DNA of 64,000 bases from Anncaliia algerae PRA339 (lineage: Eukaryota; Microsporidia; Tubulinosematidae), in the NCBI GenBank assembly GCA_000385875.2, contig KK365161.1, positions 16,651 through 80,650 on the forward strand. Direction: 5' to 3'. The position numbers and the translations under genes are program-made. The stretch's first letter is position 1. The number at the start of each line of letters is the position of its first letter. This document shows positions 1-12,125 of this stretch, one piece after another. The notes beneath the pieces are model-generated. The model saw only the letters and a list, made by a program, of their open reading frames with translations, was not told the origin of the DNA and ran no database searches.

Positions 1-97
1 AATTTTAGCTTCAAATAATTTGAATGTTTTGCCTTTTTATGAGAATATTAAATCATTTATTGGTCCTGCGAGAGTTAGATATTGTTTTGATGATTAA
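1..97 (+). CDS. C-terminal end of an unidentified protein (partial)
   Basis: An open frame enters from the left edge and ends at the TAA at 95-97. It gives about 31 residues ending in IKSFIGPARVRYCFDD. The balanced, non-repetitive residue use is unlike the intergenic DNA around it, so it is probably the true end of a gene whose body lies outside the window. It converges with the PI4-kinase gene on the other strand, and 292 AT-rich bases separate the two 3' ends. I do not recognise the protein. Confidence 0.5.
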   Translation, partial: ILASNNLNVLPFYENIKSFIGPARVRYCFDD

Positions 98-389
98 TGA
101 GTTAAAAAATAGCTATATTTTTTATTTTTTACATCATTGATCTATTTTAAAATATAAATTAAATAACTTTAAATATTTTTTTATCATTAAAATATATTCA
201 ATTTGATGCAATTATTTTTTGTGCTAGAAAAATAGCAAATTTCAATGTTACAAAAGCAAAATTTCATAATCCTTTATATTTATATTTTATAAAATTTATT
301 AAGAGGTTTTGTAATTTTTTTTTAAATCTGTACATTAATAGTATTAATTTTATAAGCATGTATAATTTATTAATATGAACCAATTCTTA

Positions 390-2363
390 TCATAGATATC
401 CATTTGAAAAATATTGGAAATGATCATAAATACCAGTACTTCTGCTATTGTATGCTAAATCAACCAAAGAAATAATATATTTATCTATTTCTTTATTACA
501 AATATCTAGTTTAAACCTACTCCTAAAATCCAATACTGAATTTCTATTAACACATTTTAATTGAGAATTCTGAATAAGCATCTCTACAATTCTACATAAT
601 CTATCAGAATACTTTCTTAATGTTAAAAAACCATCAAGAAATAATGACTTAAATTCATCCAATGAATTATCAAGCAATTCTAAATATTCCTGTGAAAATT
701 TGAATGGTGCCTTTTCTACATTATAAAATCCTGGATGATCCCCTAAGATGAAACCAAAATCAACATGAATCAAATGTCCTTCATCATCAATTAAAATATT
801 ACCATTGTGTCTGTCTTTGAGCTGTAAGAAATATGTAATCAAAGAGTAACCTACTAAAGAAATTAGGAAATTTCTTTTGGCTCTGGCAATATTATCTTTA
901 AAATTCTTATTAAAATAATCTAAGAGTGTGTAATTTTTCTTGTCAATATTACCTTTTTTTATATTATGAATTGATACTACATTCGTTACTGTCTCTACCA
1001 AGCCAGAGTCATTTTTTATGAGATAAATTTCATAATTTTTTATCCAAATTTCTTTATTTTCTCCCTCTAAAATTTTTTTTATCTCTGTCAGTAGTTGATA
1101 AGCTATTAATTCTTGCTTAAAATCATTTCCTGATTTAGCAATCATAGAAACAATTTCATATCCCTTTAAGTCACCAAAAACAGAATTATCTTGAATTCTT
1201 TTTTTCCTTTTTTCCCACTTTTCATTCTTAATTGATTGAGTATTTGTAAGTGAATTTAGTTTCTCAATGATATTCTCTTTAATTTTTTTATTATCAGGAA
1301 TATTTTTTAAGTTGTTTATCTGATTAAGCAAAAAAATTGCAGTCTGCGTCTTTGGTTCTAAGCTTCTTTTAATCTTTTTAATTTCATTGGCTACTTCTAA
1401 TACAACAACAAATGGAGAGTTCTTAGCAGAATCAAGCACAAATGAATCTTGTAATGAAATATTTAGAATATGTTTATTTGGTCTAAAAGGTAAAAATATA
1501 TTTGCTGGGAGTTCTAACTGTAAATTACTAAGTTCTATCTCCAATCCTTTTTGTTGAATATGCTTAGGTAACTCTTTAAGTCTAAAGGTAATTTCCATCA
1601 ACTCATTTAAAAATATTAAATTCTTTTTAAAATTTGAAGCATTTTTAATTTCATTAAAATTTATTTCCAATGAATAATTTCCCTCTTTCTTAATTCTAAA
1701 AATATCTTCATAATCATCCAATTTATTTGTTAATGTATCTGAAATATTCCAGCAGACTGATTTGACGAAAAAAACTAATAATCCTTCTAAGCCCAAGTAT
1801 CCTTGCTTTTTTGTGCTTATTTGTTTCGTAGGATGATTTAAATATGTGTATTTATATGATTTAGAGATTGTACCATCTTTGTCTTCAATTGATATTGATT
1901 CATTTTCAGTGTTGTTAAATTCTCTAGACAGTTGTCTAAATTTTATGAAATTTTTGCTTCTTTGTTTATTTAAAATTTGAGTCATCAAATTTTTACAAAA
2001 CAAGTGCTTCTCATTTGTCAACACTTGTAAGAATGACCTAAGATGAAAGAACAATGCTAAAGCAAATTTTTCCTCATCGCTTTTACCATGTAAAAGATCA
2101 TATATTGGAAAACTTATTACATGGTTAGTGTGATAGAACATAATATGAATGAGTTGTGGTAAAACCAATTCTAAATCATCTCTCGTTCTCAATTTGTTGC
2201 AAATATATTTGTGTATTCCTATGCATGGATATCTATGCAAATAACTAACAGCCATCCAAGTATCAAAATACTTTGAATTAAAAAGTTTGTATAGCCAAAC
2301 TTGTGATGGTATTTTCATGGAAATGTTAAAAAATAAATATTTTTGTTTGTTTAAATATTGCAT
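390..2363 (-). CDS. PIK1: Phosphatidylinositol 4-kinase, type III beta (Pik1-like)
   Basis: The 657-residue protein would phosphorylate phosphatidylinositol to PI4P, in yeast and animals a Golgi and nuclear activity. The N-terminus (about 20-60, LFNSKYFDTWMAVSYL) matches the lipid-kinase-unique helical region of PI4-kinases. The C-terminal half is the kinase domain: LKGYEIVSMIAKSGNDFKQE (glycine loop and ATP-binding Lys region), the catalytic loop DRHNGN at about 517, the metal-binding DFG at about 535, and the ending IYDHFQYFSNGYL, which corresponds to the LYDGFQYLTNGIM-type end of PI4KB/Pik1. That ending separates it from VPS34-type PI3-kinases. It is much shorter than yeast Pik1 (about 1,070 residues), having lost the middle region. 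No CCC signal precedes the ATG. It starts 28 bases from the divergent tRNA-Phe, so the two share a very small upstream region. Confidence 0.9.
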   Translation of the reverse strand: MQYLNKQKYLFFNISMKIPSQVWLYKLFNSKYFDTWMAVSYLHRYPCIGIHKYICNKLRTRDDLELVLPQLIHIMFYHTNHVISFPIYDLLHGKSDEEKFALALFFHLRSFLQVLTNEKHLFCKNLMTQILNKQRSKNFIKFRQLSREFNNTENESISIEDKDGTISKSYKYTYLNHPTKQISTKKQGYLGLEGLLVFFVKSVCWNISDTLTNKLDDYEDIFRIKKEGNYSLEINFNEIKNASNFKKNLIFLNELMEITFRLKELPKHIQQKGLEIELSNLQLELPANIFLPFRPNKHILNISLQDSFVLDSAKNSPFVVVLEVANEIKKIKRSLEPKTQTAIFLLNQINNLKNIPDNKKIKENIIEKLNSLTNTQSIKNEKWEKRKKRIQDNSVFGDLKGYEIVSMIAKSGNDFKQELIAYQLLTEIKKILEGENKEIWIKNYEIYLIKNDSGLVETVTNVVSIHNIKKGNIDKKNYTLLDYFNKNFKDNIARAKRNFLISLVGYSLITYFLQLKDRHNGNILIDDEGHLIHVDFGFILGDHPGFYNVEKAPFKFSQEYLELLDNSLDEFKSLFLDGFLTLRKYSDRLCRIVEMLIQNSQLKCVNRNSVLDFRSRFKLDICNKEIDKYIISLVDLAYNSRSTGIYDHFQYFSNGYL

Positions 2364-2391
2364 GTGATATTAATTAATGTCAAGTACTGAT

Positions 2392-2397
2392 GCGACA

Positions 2398-2433
<36 letters not shown>

Positions 2434-2464
2434 CAGGTCGTGAGTTCGATCCTCACTTGTCGCA
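2392..2464 (+). tRNA. tRNA-Phe (GAA)
   Basis: A full cloverleaf is visible: acceptor GCGACAA paired with TTGTCGC, D arm GCTCAGTTGGGAGAGC, anticodon loop CTGAAGA (anticodon GAA), T arm GTGAG-TTCGATC-CTCAC, discriminator A. It closely follows yeast tRNA-Phe. A TTTTT run starts directly after the discriminator base and would serve as the RNA polymerase III terminator. The top pair of the anticodon stem (27-43) is T opposite C rather than a Watson-Crick pair. No intron is present. Confidence 0.97.
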
Positions 2465-2512
2465 TTTTTGCTTAAAATTTAGTAAATATTATTAATTATA
2501 GTTTGCGATGAA

Positions 2513-3259
2513 ATGAACGTAGAAGTGGAAATATTAAGAAAGTATCATAAAGAAATCAAAGAGCTGAGGTTATTTTTAGATGATAAACCAAGCAATATTT
2601 TGCTTTGTGGATTAGACAAGCAATTGATTTACGCCGTCCTTAAGTTGGTTTGTAAAAATATCTCATCAATAAAAAACAGAAATAATAAGAAGGATACAGA
2701 AAATGTCAAAGTGATAGACATTGATAATCTATCAACATTACACAGGCAAATAATCATTTACAATGCATTAGAAGAATCAACCATTGTACATGTGATTCTT
2801 ATTTCTTGTCGTTCTGACTCTTTAGAAAACTTGGAAAAAAGAATCAAGTCAAGATTCAGTCATCATAAGATATTTTTCAATTATTTAAAGGATGATTTAA
2901 TTATTCCAACATTACAAGGATATAGAAATTTATTATTGATAGAAAAATATGACCTAACTAATCATAACTTAGCATCAATGCTTGGATTATTAAACAATTT
3001 ACATTTCCATTTGATTATCTTATTTCACCAAAAAAAGAAACCAATCACCTTTGTAAATCTTTTAGATGAGTACAGAATATTTATGCAAGCTAGAAAAGGA
3101 TTTAAGAATTGTGATAATATTATCATTAGAAAGGCATATTTTGATTTGATTGATTTATATATTGTTGATAACAAAGGAGGATTGCTTATTGACTTTGATG
3201 AATTTAAAGATTACATTAAAGAAAGCAAACCAAAATTTATACTTGATTTAATATTTTAA
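2513..3259 (+). CDS. ORC4: Origin recognition complex subunit 4, shortened
   Basis: The 248-residue protein resembles the AAA+ and winged-helix parts of ORC4, a subunit of the complex that marks replication origins. The clearest signature is LEKRIKSRFSH at about 105-115, near-identical to the sensor region of ORC4, preceded by a Walker-B-like strand VHVILISCRSD. The C-terminal part (MLGLLNNLHFHLI onward, then VNLLDEYRIFMQ and YFDLIDLYIVDN) follows the ORC4 lid and winged helix. The family is usually 400-530 residues. Here the P-loop position reads ILLCGLDKQLIYA, without GxxGxGK[ST], and the segment between Walker A and B is much shortened, so ATP binding is probably lost. ORC4 is inferred mainly from the SRFSH block and the C-terminus. 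Confidence 0.72.
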   Translation: MNVEVEILRKYHKEIKELRLFLDDKPSNILLCGLDKQLIYAVLKLVCKNISSIKNRNNKKDTENVKVIDIDNLSTLHRQIIIYNALEESTIVHVILISCRSDSLENLEKRIKSRFSHHKIFFNYLKDDLIIPTLQGYRNLLLIEKYDLTNHNLASMLGLLNNLHFHLIILFHQKKKPITFVNLLDEYRIFMQARKGFKNCDNIIIRKAYFDLIDLYIVDNKGGLLIDFDEFKDYIKESKPKFILDLIF

Positions 3260-6200
3260 TTTAATAAATTATATTCTTTCAGTTAAAAATTTATGAGACA
3301 AATATTTCTTAACAATTTTAATAAATATTTAAATAATATAATAATTACCTTTAAATTTTAGACAAATGAAATCTATAAAAAGTATAAAATACTCAAATGT
3401 TTTTTTAAATATGTAATTTTGTCAAGTATTTTTTACGACCTCTAGAACCCTTAACATCTGGTTATATTTTAGTTATTTTATTGTACAATTTTAAATACTG
3501 TATTTTGTAAAACATATCTGCTCAATAATTTAATTCCACGTAGTTTTAAATTACAATAATATAAATATTAATTAATAAATGCTTCTTTATTCAAGTAAAA
3601 CTTCCCGTGATTATCTATCAACAAAAAGTATCGAGGAATTTACGAAATAAAATCACGAAATAGTTAATTTTACAATTGCTTTTAACCATTTTAATCCTTA
3701 AAATATAGAAATAATAAAAAATTATATGAGTTTGTTAATATAATACTCGTTTTCAATAGGCTTGGCTTTTTTTTAAAATCAAAATTTTAATGAGCTTAAA
3801 ATATGAGAACAAATTACAACTTCTTTTTAAAACATTCTTACATTAAATTTTTGATAATTTATATTTGATACATTTATATTTATTCTACTTATATCTATTA
3901 CTTGAAAGAACAACGCAAATCCGGTGCATTCTATAACCTCATTTTTTTGTATCCCCTAGAATTGTTCTTTATTTATTATTAGAAGTCTGATAGGTTATTG
4001 GTTTTAGTTTTATATATTAAATGTCCGATAAAATATTATAAAAATTTTGTCATTAAAGCATTTTTTGATACAAGTAATATATTAGTATTTTGCTAACATT
4101 TTTGGAGGTAAAAGGCATGGTAGGAATAAAATATATCGAATTTTGATTTAAGAATGATTATTTTTGAGTAAACACAACAAATCTAAAGAAATCAGATAAG
4201 GGTATAAGATATCCTGCATTACCTTAATATGCAAAACGCCAACTAACACAGTCACATATAATACATTCATTTGATAAAATATAGAAAACAGTTATTCTTT
4301 TAATTCCTTTTATCCATAAAATTGTGTTTTTTCTATTACACCTATTGTAATAGACAAGTTCTTATTATCTCTGAATCAAAGAGTTCAATTGCAAAATAAC
4401 AGGATGTACTATGCCTAAATAATAACAAATAGAGAATTTGGTGCTATATTATTGGAAGGAATTTTTTTATTAACGATATATCGTTGATTGCACTTGTAAG
4501 TATCTATAAGTCGGGGGTATTCACATATTTTTATGAATTAAATAGATTGCAACAAAATATTTTTATAAGAGATAAATCCCTAACACGGTATTTAAATCAA
4601 ATCGCTTTTTCTGACTCGTTCCCATCTCAATTCTCTTTCTTTTTAATCCTATACAATCTACAATATAATTTTCTTTCTAGTTTTTTTTGATATTATTTCG
4701 GAAGTTATAATACCAACGACTCTAAAAATTACTATAGTAATTATTTTACCTGCTTTCACAAGAGTTGCTTTTAAATCTAAATTTAAGCTTTTTTCAGATA
4801 AAATAGTAAGTCGATATGAAAGTATTATGATGAATATACATTAAAATATATCATTACTTATATTTCCGTAAATGCTAAAAAAGATTAACTTTCCGAAAAT
4901 AAAATTTTGTTGGTTTGGATTTTATATAAAGTTACACAAACGAAATTTAGCTAAATGTTTTTGAATTTAATTCTCTCGACAACGTAATGAAATTAAATAT
5001 ATTGTAAAAGGGATACTAAAGTTGCCTATCCATATACGCAGCTGCATATAAATCTAATCCCAAGTAACTTTATCTTGATTAAAGCTCGATAAAAGTTTTT
5101 ACTCCCCGAAAGCGCCAAAGTTTAACTTTTTCTAAATAGAAGGCTCATTATATAAACGATAGTTTTGAAGATTTTGTTTTTGTTAACAATCTAGTTTTAT
5201 ACCATTACAAATTTAAACCCATATCAATATAAAAAAGTTTAACATAATCAGTAAAAATTATGAATATACCAAAGCTTTAAAAAGAACTATGTGTTCAATA
5301 TATATCGAATATGTAGCTTAAATATATTTCTGCAAAGTGATTTTGATATTTAAAGCTCTATTGTCCTCTAATATTGAATATTATTGATTTTTTTAAAATC
5401 CAGAAATAATTAAACATATCTTTATTCAAACTTATAGTTATTAAATGGTGAATGAACATGTATTATAAATGTAATAAATCATAGCTGCTTTAAAAACACT
5501 TAAATATTATAATTTTCTCTAAATACAGCATAAGAAGCCAAGGGTTTGTAAAACTTTATCACATCATCATTTATGGACAAGAATTCGATTAAAATTAGAT
5601 GGCTATAAAAATAAAGTCTTTGATGTTAAATAAAATTTTACTATAGTTTATTTAGTGGATCCTATATAAATGCTTGATCATTTTGGTGTCATTGGTTAAT
5701 TAATGACAATATTATATTTGTGGAAATTAAAGTGTATATTTACTATTGATAAAAGAATTCTAAAAAACATACATTTAACAAAATAAACTATTTAGATCAT
5801 TATTTTGAATAAAAATTATATTTTTTTTGAAATTTACGCTAAAAATTTACCTTGCATCTTTCATTGTTAAAACGGTTTTAAAGAAGAAACAATATAAGTA
5901 GGATTATATTCCATCAGAAACTTTTAATTGTCAAGAATGTTTTATTTTTGCAATAATATCGTCTAAATCTATAAAAAAATAAATTTCTATCAAAAGAACC
6001 TAATCCATGCTATGATCTCTTTAATATTAAATAGGGATAATATTTTGTATAGATTGCAATATGAGTTCACATATGTACCATTAAAATGAGTAATTACTTC
6101 ATGTTTTTTTTAAAAACCAAAAAAATCTCCATCTTTCTAAAACCAATCTTTATTTCTTTATAAATGTCTCATTTTATCTGCATCTTATATTTATATTATT

Positions 6201-8548
6201 CAAATATTATGTTGTTGTATTTCATCAATCTATCGATTATATAAAGCTTTTTCTGAAGATTAACATAAAATTTGATTTTCTGGAAATATTTACTAAAAAG
6301 CTGTTAAAATAAAACTTAAATACCGATGTTAACATGATCTTTTTAAGTTAAAATAAGAAATTTGTTTAAAGCATTTAAAAAAATTCTAATTATCTTTTTT
6401 AAAAACGATGATAATTGACGACAAAAAGATCAGTCATGAGATCAAGAATATCTAAAATTTTATTTGTATTGTAACTTTATTTGCTGTGACCTAAATATAC
6501 CTATGAAATTAAACTTGTATGTAAAAGTTGAATTTATTCATAAAGATCATAACATTTGCTTCATTTTATTCATAATATTGTTGTCGAAAGTAAATATAAA
6601 TTTGTATCAAGAAAGGAATATAAATCAAAGGGTTTAGAATTTTAAATTAAAATTATTTAAGTTAGTATATATTTTTTATTCTTATAGTGATTACTCCTTT
6701 CTATACTGGAGGCTTTGATGAAATTTATAAAAGAATATGTCATTCCAGCATGAAAAATATTAAAACTTAAGATTCAATTTTAAAGATCTCTTTTGAATAA
6801 GTCTTTTGCTTTATTTAAACATACCATTGTTCTAAGAGTATTTAAATAAAAAACCTATTTTTATGTTTATTTAAGTATATGTTGCAGAGAATTTTAATGA
6901 TCTATATGTTTGTAGCAAATTTTTTAACGGAACAATTAAACCGAATATTAATCCATTTTTATCTTAATCATTAAATTAATCAATGATCAAATGACAATTT
7001 GAATGAAAGAATTAAAAACTAAACGGAAAATTGATGTTAAAAATGCAGGACTCATTTTGATCAATAATGTCCTCAAAAATATACAAGAAACCGAAATCAT
7101 AAATTTAAAAATCTAACATAATTAAAGAATGCATAGAAATTAATTAATTAGCAATCTTCACATTAAATTTAGAATAGATTTTAAAATGATATCTTTAATA
7201 AGTGAAATATACTAGAACTAACCTTTGATTCAAAATATTCACAATGATCAAATTGTTTATGTTCCAAAGTACAGAAAATTTTAATATAATATTATTTTAT
7301 TATATTTTTATAAAATTATCTTTAAAACAAAGGTTAAAATTATATCTTTTACCAGCCTTAATATTAAACGAAATTCCACTTAAAAAAACATATCTATCAA
7401 CATGTTAGAGAAAAGATTTGTGTTAAGAATAAACACAGAATAAAGAGGATATATTGCATTATCTATAATTTCTCGCTCATAAAATGGTCTTTTAATACAA
7501 AGGAATATTATTTTTAACAAACAAGAATACGTTTTTTATATATACAAGTTAGAACAATATAGTATCTATAATATAAAATATTTTGAAATTTTGGGTTTAA
7601 ATAGTTCTATCTATGTTTCCACAATAAATTAATCAAAGACATAAAAAATATTTTTTATTTAAATACAAGATTAAACGGGATATTTATATAAAATTATGTT
7701 ATAATGTATTAAAACAACAGAGTAACTATAAATAAAAAACTAAAAATATTATTAAGCACTAGTAATTTAAAATCTTTTTATTCCTTTAAATCATTTTGAT
7801 AGGATTAGCAATATTTTAGAATCCATTAGATATTTTAACATTGTATTTTCACTGAATTTCAAATTAAATTATCTTAGATTTGTTCAAGGTATTTTTTTCT
7901 AAATCCATGCCAAGAAGAAATACACAGACAAACCCAATTATCATTTTCAAATCTGATTCGAGATAAACTTGGCGAAAATAATTAGCATAAAAAATATGTT
8001 TCGGTTTATTTATTCAAATAACAGTGGATATGTATTTTCGCTGTCTGAAACAATCAAAATTATGCCATTAAATTGAAATGAAAACTCAAATTTTTAAAAT
8101 CAAATAGATACATATCTAAATTAAAAGGGCTCAATCTTTACAATTAAATTATATTAATTCATCTACTATCTAATATTTGAATATTTTAGTCTATTTTTAA
8201 ATTTAAATTATGCAATTTCAGATACTTTTATAAATATCTTCATTAAGATTTATCGCATTCTGAAAAATTTTATATATTTTAAATTCAAGATGCAAATTTC
8301 TTACAAAGGAAAAATTATACAACTAATCCTTGAGCTCACATGTAACGATAATATGGATTAAAAATAACTAATCTAGACAATTAGCATATTTAAAAAAAAT
8401 ATAGCAATTAAAGAAGATTCCTTATCACTGTAAATACATTTACATGATAAAATTTTTAATTTTTTTGATAACCTTTTCTATCTTGTTCTTTAGATTCTAA
8501 GAAAAAATTGTATATTTTTAAAGATATAAGTAAGAAATTATTGTATCT
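3260..8548. other. AT-rich intergenic region, no supported gene
   Basis: This 5.3-kb stretch has stops in all frames, and nothing I can recognise is encoded in it. The longest frame (4484-4690) begins at TTG and gives a low-complexity hydrophobic 68-mer with no start signal. I saw no RNA gene, tandem array or transposase motif. It could hold the far upstream control region of the transporter at 8549. Confidence 0.5.
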
Positions 8549-10072
8549 ATGGTTCAGCCTGATCAAAGTATTGAAATGATGGAATTGAATAATACAAAAA
8601 ATTCTAATGTTAGCAATAAAAGGAATTCTATCAAGAAAGTTATTGATTCCATTGCCGTAAGCTTGATCGGATTGGGGTTCGGCTTTGCGATCACAGTATC
8701 TACTTTAGTAGATCATTGGAGATGTAAGAATATGAACATTAACTACCAGATGATGGGTAATACAAGTTCAGTTGCCACTATGAACTTTACAGGAATGAAT
8801 GGGATGGATAGTGGCAATAAATTTAATCCCGGTCTGAGTTACGATGAAAATAGTATGATAAATGCGACATTAAATAATGCGGAGACCTCTACTACCAATA
8901 TGAACATGGTTTCGAATAATATGGGCAGGTTTATGGATTTATATCTTATAAATGATATGAATTGTATTGCGAGTGGAACATTCTCTTTTTATATTGCTTG
9001 TATATTTTTAGCTGCAATGATAGCTACTATTAGCGTTAATTTAACAAAAATACCTAGAAAACTTGTTCTCGTGGTATCTTCATTGCTTTTTTGCGCGGGG
9101 TTTCTTGCAAATGCTTGTGCCATGACATTTGCATCCCTCGCTATTATATCAAGATTTCTTACTGGTTTTGGAATTGGATTAGGTTTAACAGCAATGGTTC
9201 CCTATATCAAAGATAACGCAACGAAAAAAAGCAAGGACATTTTGTCAGTAATTGCCCCCACCAATATTGCTCTTGGATGTTTGGTAACAACACTATTTGC
9301 AATGGTAAATTTTACAAGTATTCATAGCTACAGATGTATATTTATTACATATGGGATATTTTTTCTCTTTTTATCATTCTATTTGTTAAAGATTGAAGAT
9401 ATCGAAAAAGAACCTGAAAGTCAAATGGAAGACACAGAAACACCCAAGAAAATACCAACGTTACAACTATTTAAAGACAATATTAAACCATTAATTGCGA
9501 ATATATTACTTCATATTTCACAGCAATGGTGCATGGTAAACGGCGTATTGATGTTTTCAAATGAAATTTTTAAAGATTCAAACGTCAGGGGAGAATTTTT
9601 AGTTTTAGATCCTGTTGTTGGCTCTGTAATCTTAACATTAATAAATTTTGTAGGGAATTTTATCTCCGCAATTTGGTGCCAAATTACAAAAGATAAAATT
9701 GTTATTTATTCATTTAGTCATGTTTTTGCTCTTATATGTTTATTCTTTTTGGGTGCATCAGTTCAACCAGCTTTTTTTACTATTCTTTTCATAGCTGCTT
9801 TTTCATTTGGATTGGGACCTATGGTATGGGCAATAGGACCTGAACTCTTTAATAATGATTTTCGTAAAATAGGAATTTCCGTCGGAAATATGGTTAACTG
9901 GATCTCCTCATTTTTGATTCCCTATATCTATGGATTGGTTGCAGATTCACCCATGCAAAGGTATTTATTTTTTCTTGGGGCAACTATACTAACGATAAAT
10001 GCCATCGTACTTTTCTTTCTTCTAGACTTAAAAAAGGCATTTAAAAGTTTCATGGAACGCTTAAAGTTTTAA
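8549..10072 (+). CDS. MFS hexose-transporter-like protein with Met/Asn-rich outer loop
   Basis: The 507-residue protein has about 12 hydrophobic segments and sugar-porter landmarks: RFLTGFGIGLGLTAMVPYI (loop 4-5 region), QQWCMVNGVLMFSNEIF (like the QQxxGxNxxxYY of helix 7), and GLGPMVWAIGPELF (like the PxxWxxxxELF of helix 10). It probably imports host sugar across the parasite membrane. It is a paralogue of the protein at 14682; both end in a short basic tail (KKAFKSF or RKAFKKF). The first outer loop (about residues 59-139) is unusual: about 80 residues, 12 of them Met, rich in Asn, with three N-x-S/T sites, against about 34 residues in the paralogue. The start follows TTGTATCT and has no CCC signal, but the N-terminus aligns with the paralogue. 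The substrate is not determined by the sequence. Confidence 0.85.
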   Translation: MVQPDQSIEMMELNNTKNSNVSNKRNSIKKVIDSIAVSLIGLGFGFAITVSTLVDHWRCKNMNINYQMMGNTSSVATMNFTGMNGMDSGNKFNPGLSYDENSMINATLNNAETSTTNMNMVSNNMGRFMDLYLINDMNCIASGTFSFYIACIFLAAMIATISVNLTKIPRKLVLVVSSLLFCAGFLANACAMTFASLAIISRFLTGFGIGLGLTAMVPYIKDNATKKSKDILSVIAPTNIALGCLVTTLFAMVNFTSIHSYRCIFITYGIFFLFLSFYLLKIEDIEKEPESQMEDTETPKKIPTLQLFKDNIKPLIANILLHISQQWCMVNGVLMFSNEIFKDSNVRGEFLVLDPVVGSVILTLINFVGNFISAIWCQITKDKIVIYSFSHVFALICLFFLGASVQPAFFTILFIAAFSFGLGPMVWAIGPELFNNDFRKIGISVGNMVNWISSFLIPYIYGLVADSPMQRYLFFLGATILTINAIVLFFLLDLKKAFKSFMERLKF

Positions 10073-11269
10073 ATAAATTTTACCGAAAAAATCTTAAAAT
10101 GGTTGCTTTATTTTATGTTAATATATTCAAAACTTTACTGATTTTATATATAATTTATTCTGTTTTATTCAAAGATTTTAAATGTGATAGACTTCATGGG
10201 TATAAAATACATGCCCAAGTTTTATTGTGTATTTTATTCTTTTTTTTGCAATTTGAAACTTATTAAAATTTAGAATGTTTATTAAATATCTCTAATCTAT
10301 AAGGTTATATTTTTAATATGTTGTTGAAGCTACAAAGGATCAAAAAATTTATAACTTATCAAAGGTCCGCTGAGAATTTCTTTAAGTTTCAGATCATGTT
10401 GCAAATACCTCCCTGAAAGATAGTACGAAAAATGCTCTTTAATAAAGTGATATAAACTAAATGCGTCGAATGTAATCCAAGCGAAGTACTAAGCAGAAGA
10501 ATTTTAGTTCTCTTAAAATCTTAACATTTAACCTTTACTTATCTATATTTTTTCAAGGATTAATAAATCTCAATAAAGAAATGCTTAGTGTGCCTAGGTA
10601 GAAAAAGATATGAATTTTATAAACATTTTTTACTCAAATATGATTGAAGCATTATTTAATATTTAAAGAATTATATTTTATTACATGGATATCTATCCTA
10701 TGTCCTCAGTTTTCCTGATTGATTTCCTTTACTAGCTTGCAAAACAAGTCAAAGGGAACCTGTAGCCAATATAGCCCTTTTGGGAAAAGTAATGTAAAAG
10801 GCACTATTTTATAAGTAGTTATACGGTTTTTGCGGCCTTATAGCGATATAAGAGATAATTTAAATGGATATTTTCTTCCAAAATTTAAAGCCCCATAATT
10901 TATAAAGTTAAGGCTATATTAGCCAGAATAAATATGCTCTTTTTTATTTTAACATTTTTTTCATAAATTGAGTTTAAAAAATATTCTCTATATATTTTTA
11001 AACTATAAATCTTCTGTATTTTTATATTTTTGTTTTATGAAAATATATTTGAATACCTAAAAATATTAAATTTTGGGGGTAAAAAAAATAGAACAGAAAA
11101 ATGAGGTATGTTAAATTTAATAGGGCATATGCATCCCTTTATTTCCTAATATGGCCTTTAATATTTAGGGAATTCCATCATATAAATATCTGGTAAAGAT
11201 GATAAGAATATTGCACCATTTATTGTATATTTCATTTTTAAGATCTTATCTTTCTTTTATATCATTATT
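10073..11269. other. Intergenic, nothing recognised
   Basis: AT-rich sequence downstream of the first transporter. The patch at about 10690-10850 is somewhat richer in G+C and may be part of the decayed transposon that follows, but I could not match it to anything. Apart from it I see no coding potential or repeats. Confidence 0.4.
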
Positions 11270-12125
11270 TTTTATCTCCATATCAATATAGGATCAACAT
11301 GTTCAATCGGATTGAAACCTGGTAATCAAACATACCAATGTAACATATGTATATTTAAATTTCTTCGAGGAAATTATGTGTATATGCTGATTTATAGCAT
11401 GTTGTGTTTGTCTATTGAAAGAGAAAATCATCTTATACTCCTAACAAACAAGCCGATTCATGAAGATATTGGCTTAAAACCTTAACATATGAATATAATC
11501 CTATACATTGTTTACAGTAACTTCAAATTGATCTTACAATTATATCTTAAATATCCTCAAACCAAAATATCCACAAGCAAACTTAATTATTGAAGAATTA
11601 TTTGTAGACCATATCGAGTCCTTCATAAACACCATTTTGCGTCTTAGTTTAAAAACAAATCTTAACTCATCTTTAACAACTATCCTGCTAAACTTATAAA
11701 ATGGCCATCTTGATCATTGCATAGCTGTCTAATACCTTATTTTAAATTGCCCTACAGTTAAAAGCATTCTCTTTGCAGCCATAGTTGACAAAAAAAACCT
11801 TTTTTATGAAATGACAATAAACTATCCCTCTATTCACATCATCTCCAGTTAAATTATATCGATGATATGATATTCTTAGACAAATTTTGGGGAATATTTA
11901 ATTTTTCCATTAACAACCTTATATTGATTTCATCAAGTGATTTTAGGCGACTGCAATCAATTTTTCTTTAAGTTGTGCCCATAACTTTGTATAATGCCAT
12001 CACTTCCTTCATTGTATTATAGGCTATGTTTAGCAATTCAGCGATTTTTTCAGATTTTGTTTGGATAATAAAAGGCCCCAGCTCCTCTCTGATTCTTAAT
12101 TTTTCATGCAAAGCCACGAATTTAG
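11270..12125 (-). pseudogene. Decayed Tc1/mariner-type transposase
   Basis: Reading the minus strand, the 5' part (about 12110-11960) encodes a helix-turn-helix, KSEKIAELLNIAYNTMKE, as in Tc1/mariner N-termini. Further on come VVKDELRFVFK, then CYKSAYTHNFLEEI, where DNAPCHxSAYTxxFL is typical, and LPGFNPIEH (about 11325-11295), the LPxxSPDLNPIEN block around the third catalytic residue. These pieces lie in the expected order over about 850 bases but in different frames with many stops, so the copy is old and inactive. No inverted terminal repeats were found. It sits between the two transporter paralogues. Confidence 0.7.

Noticed and set aside
4484-4690. 68-codon plus-strand frame
   Set aside because: Starts at TTG, low-complexity, no start signal and no recognisable motif.
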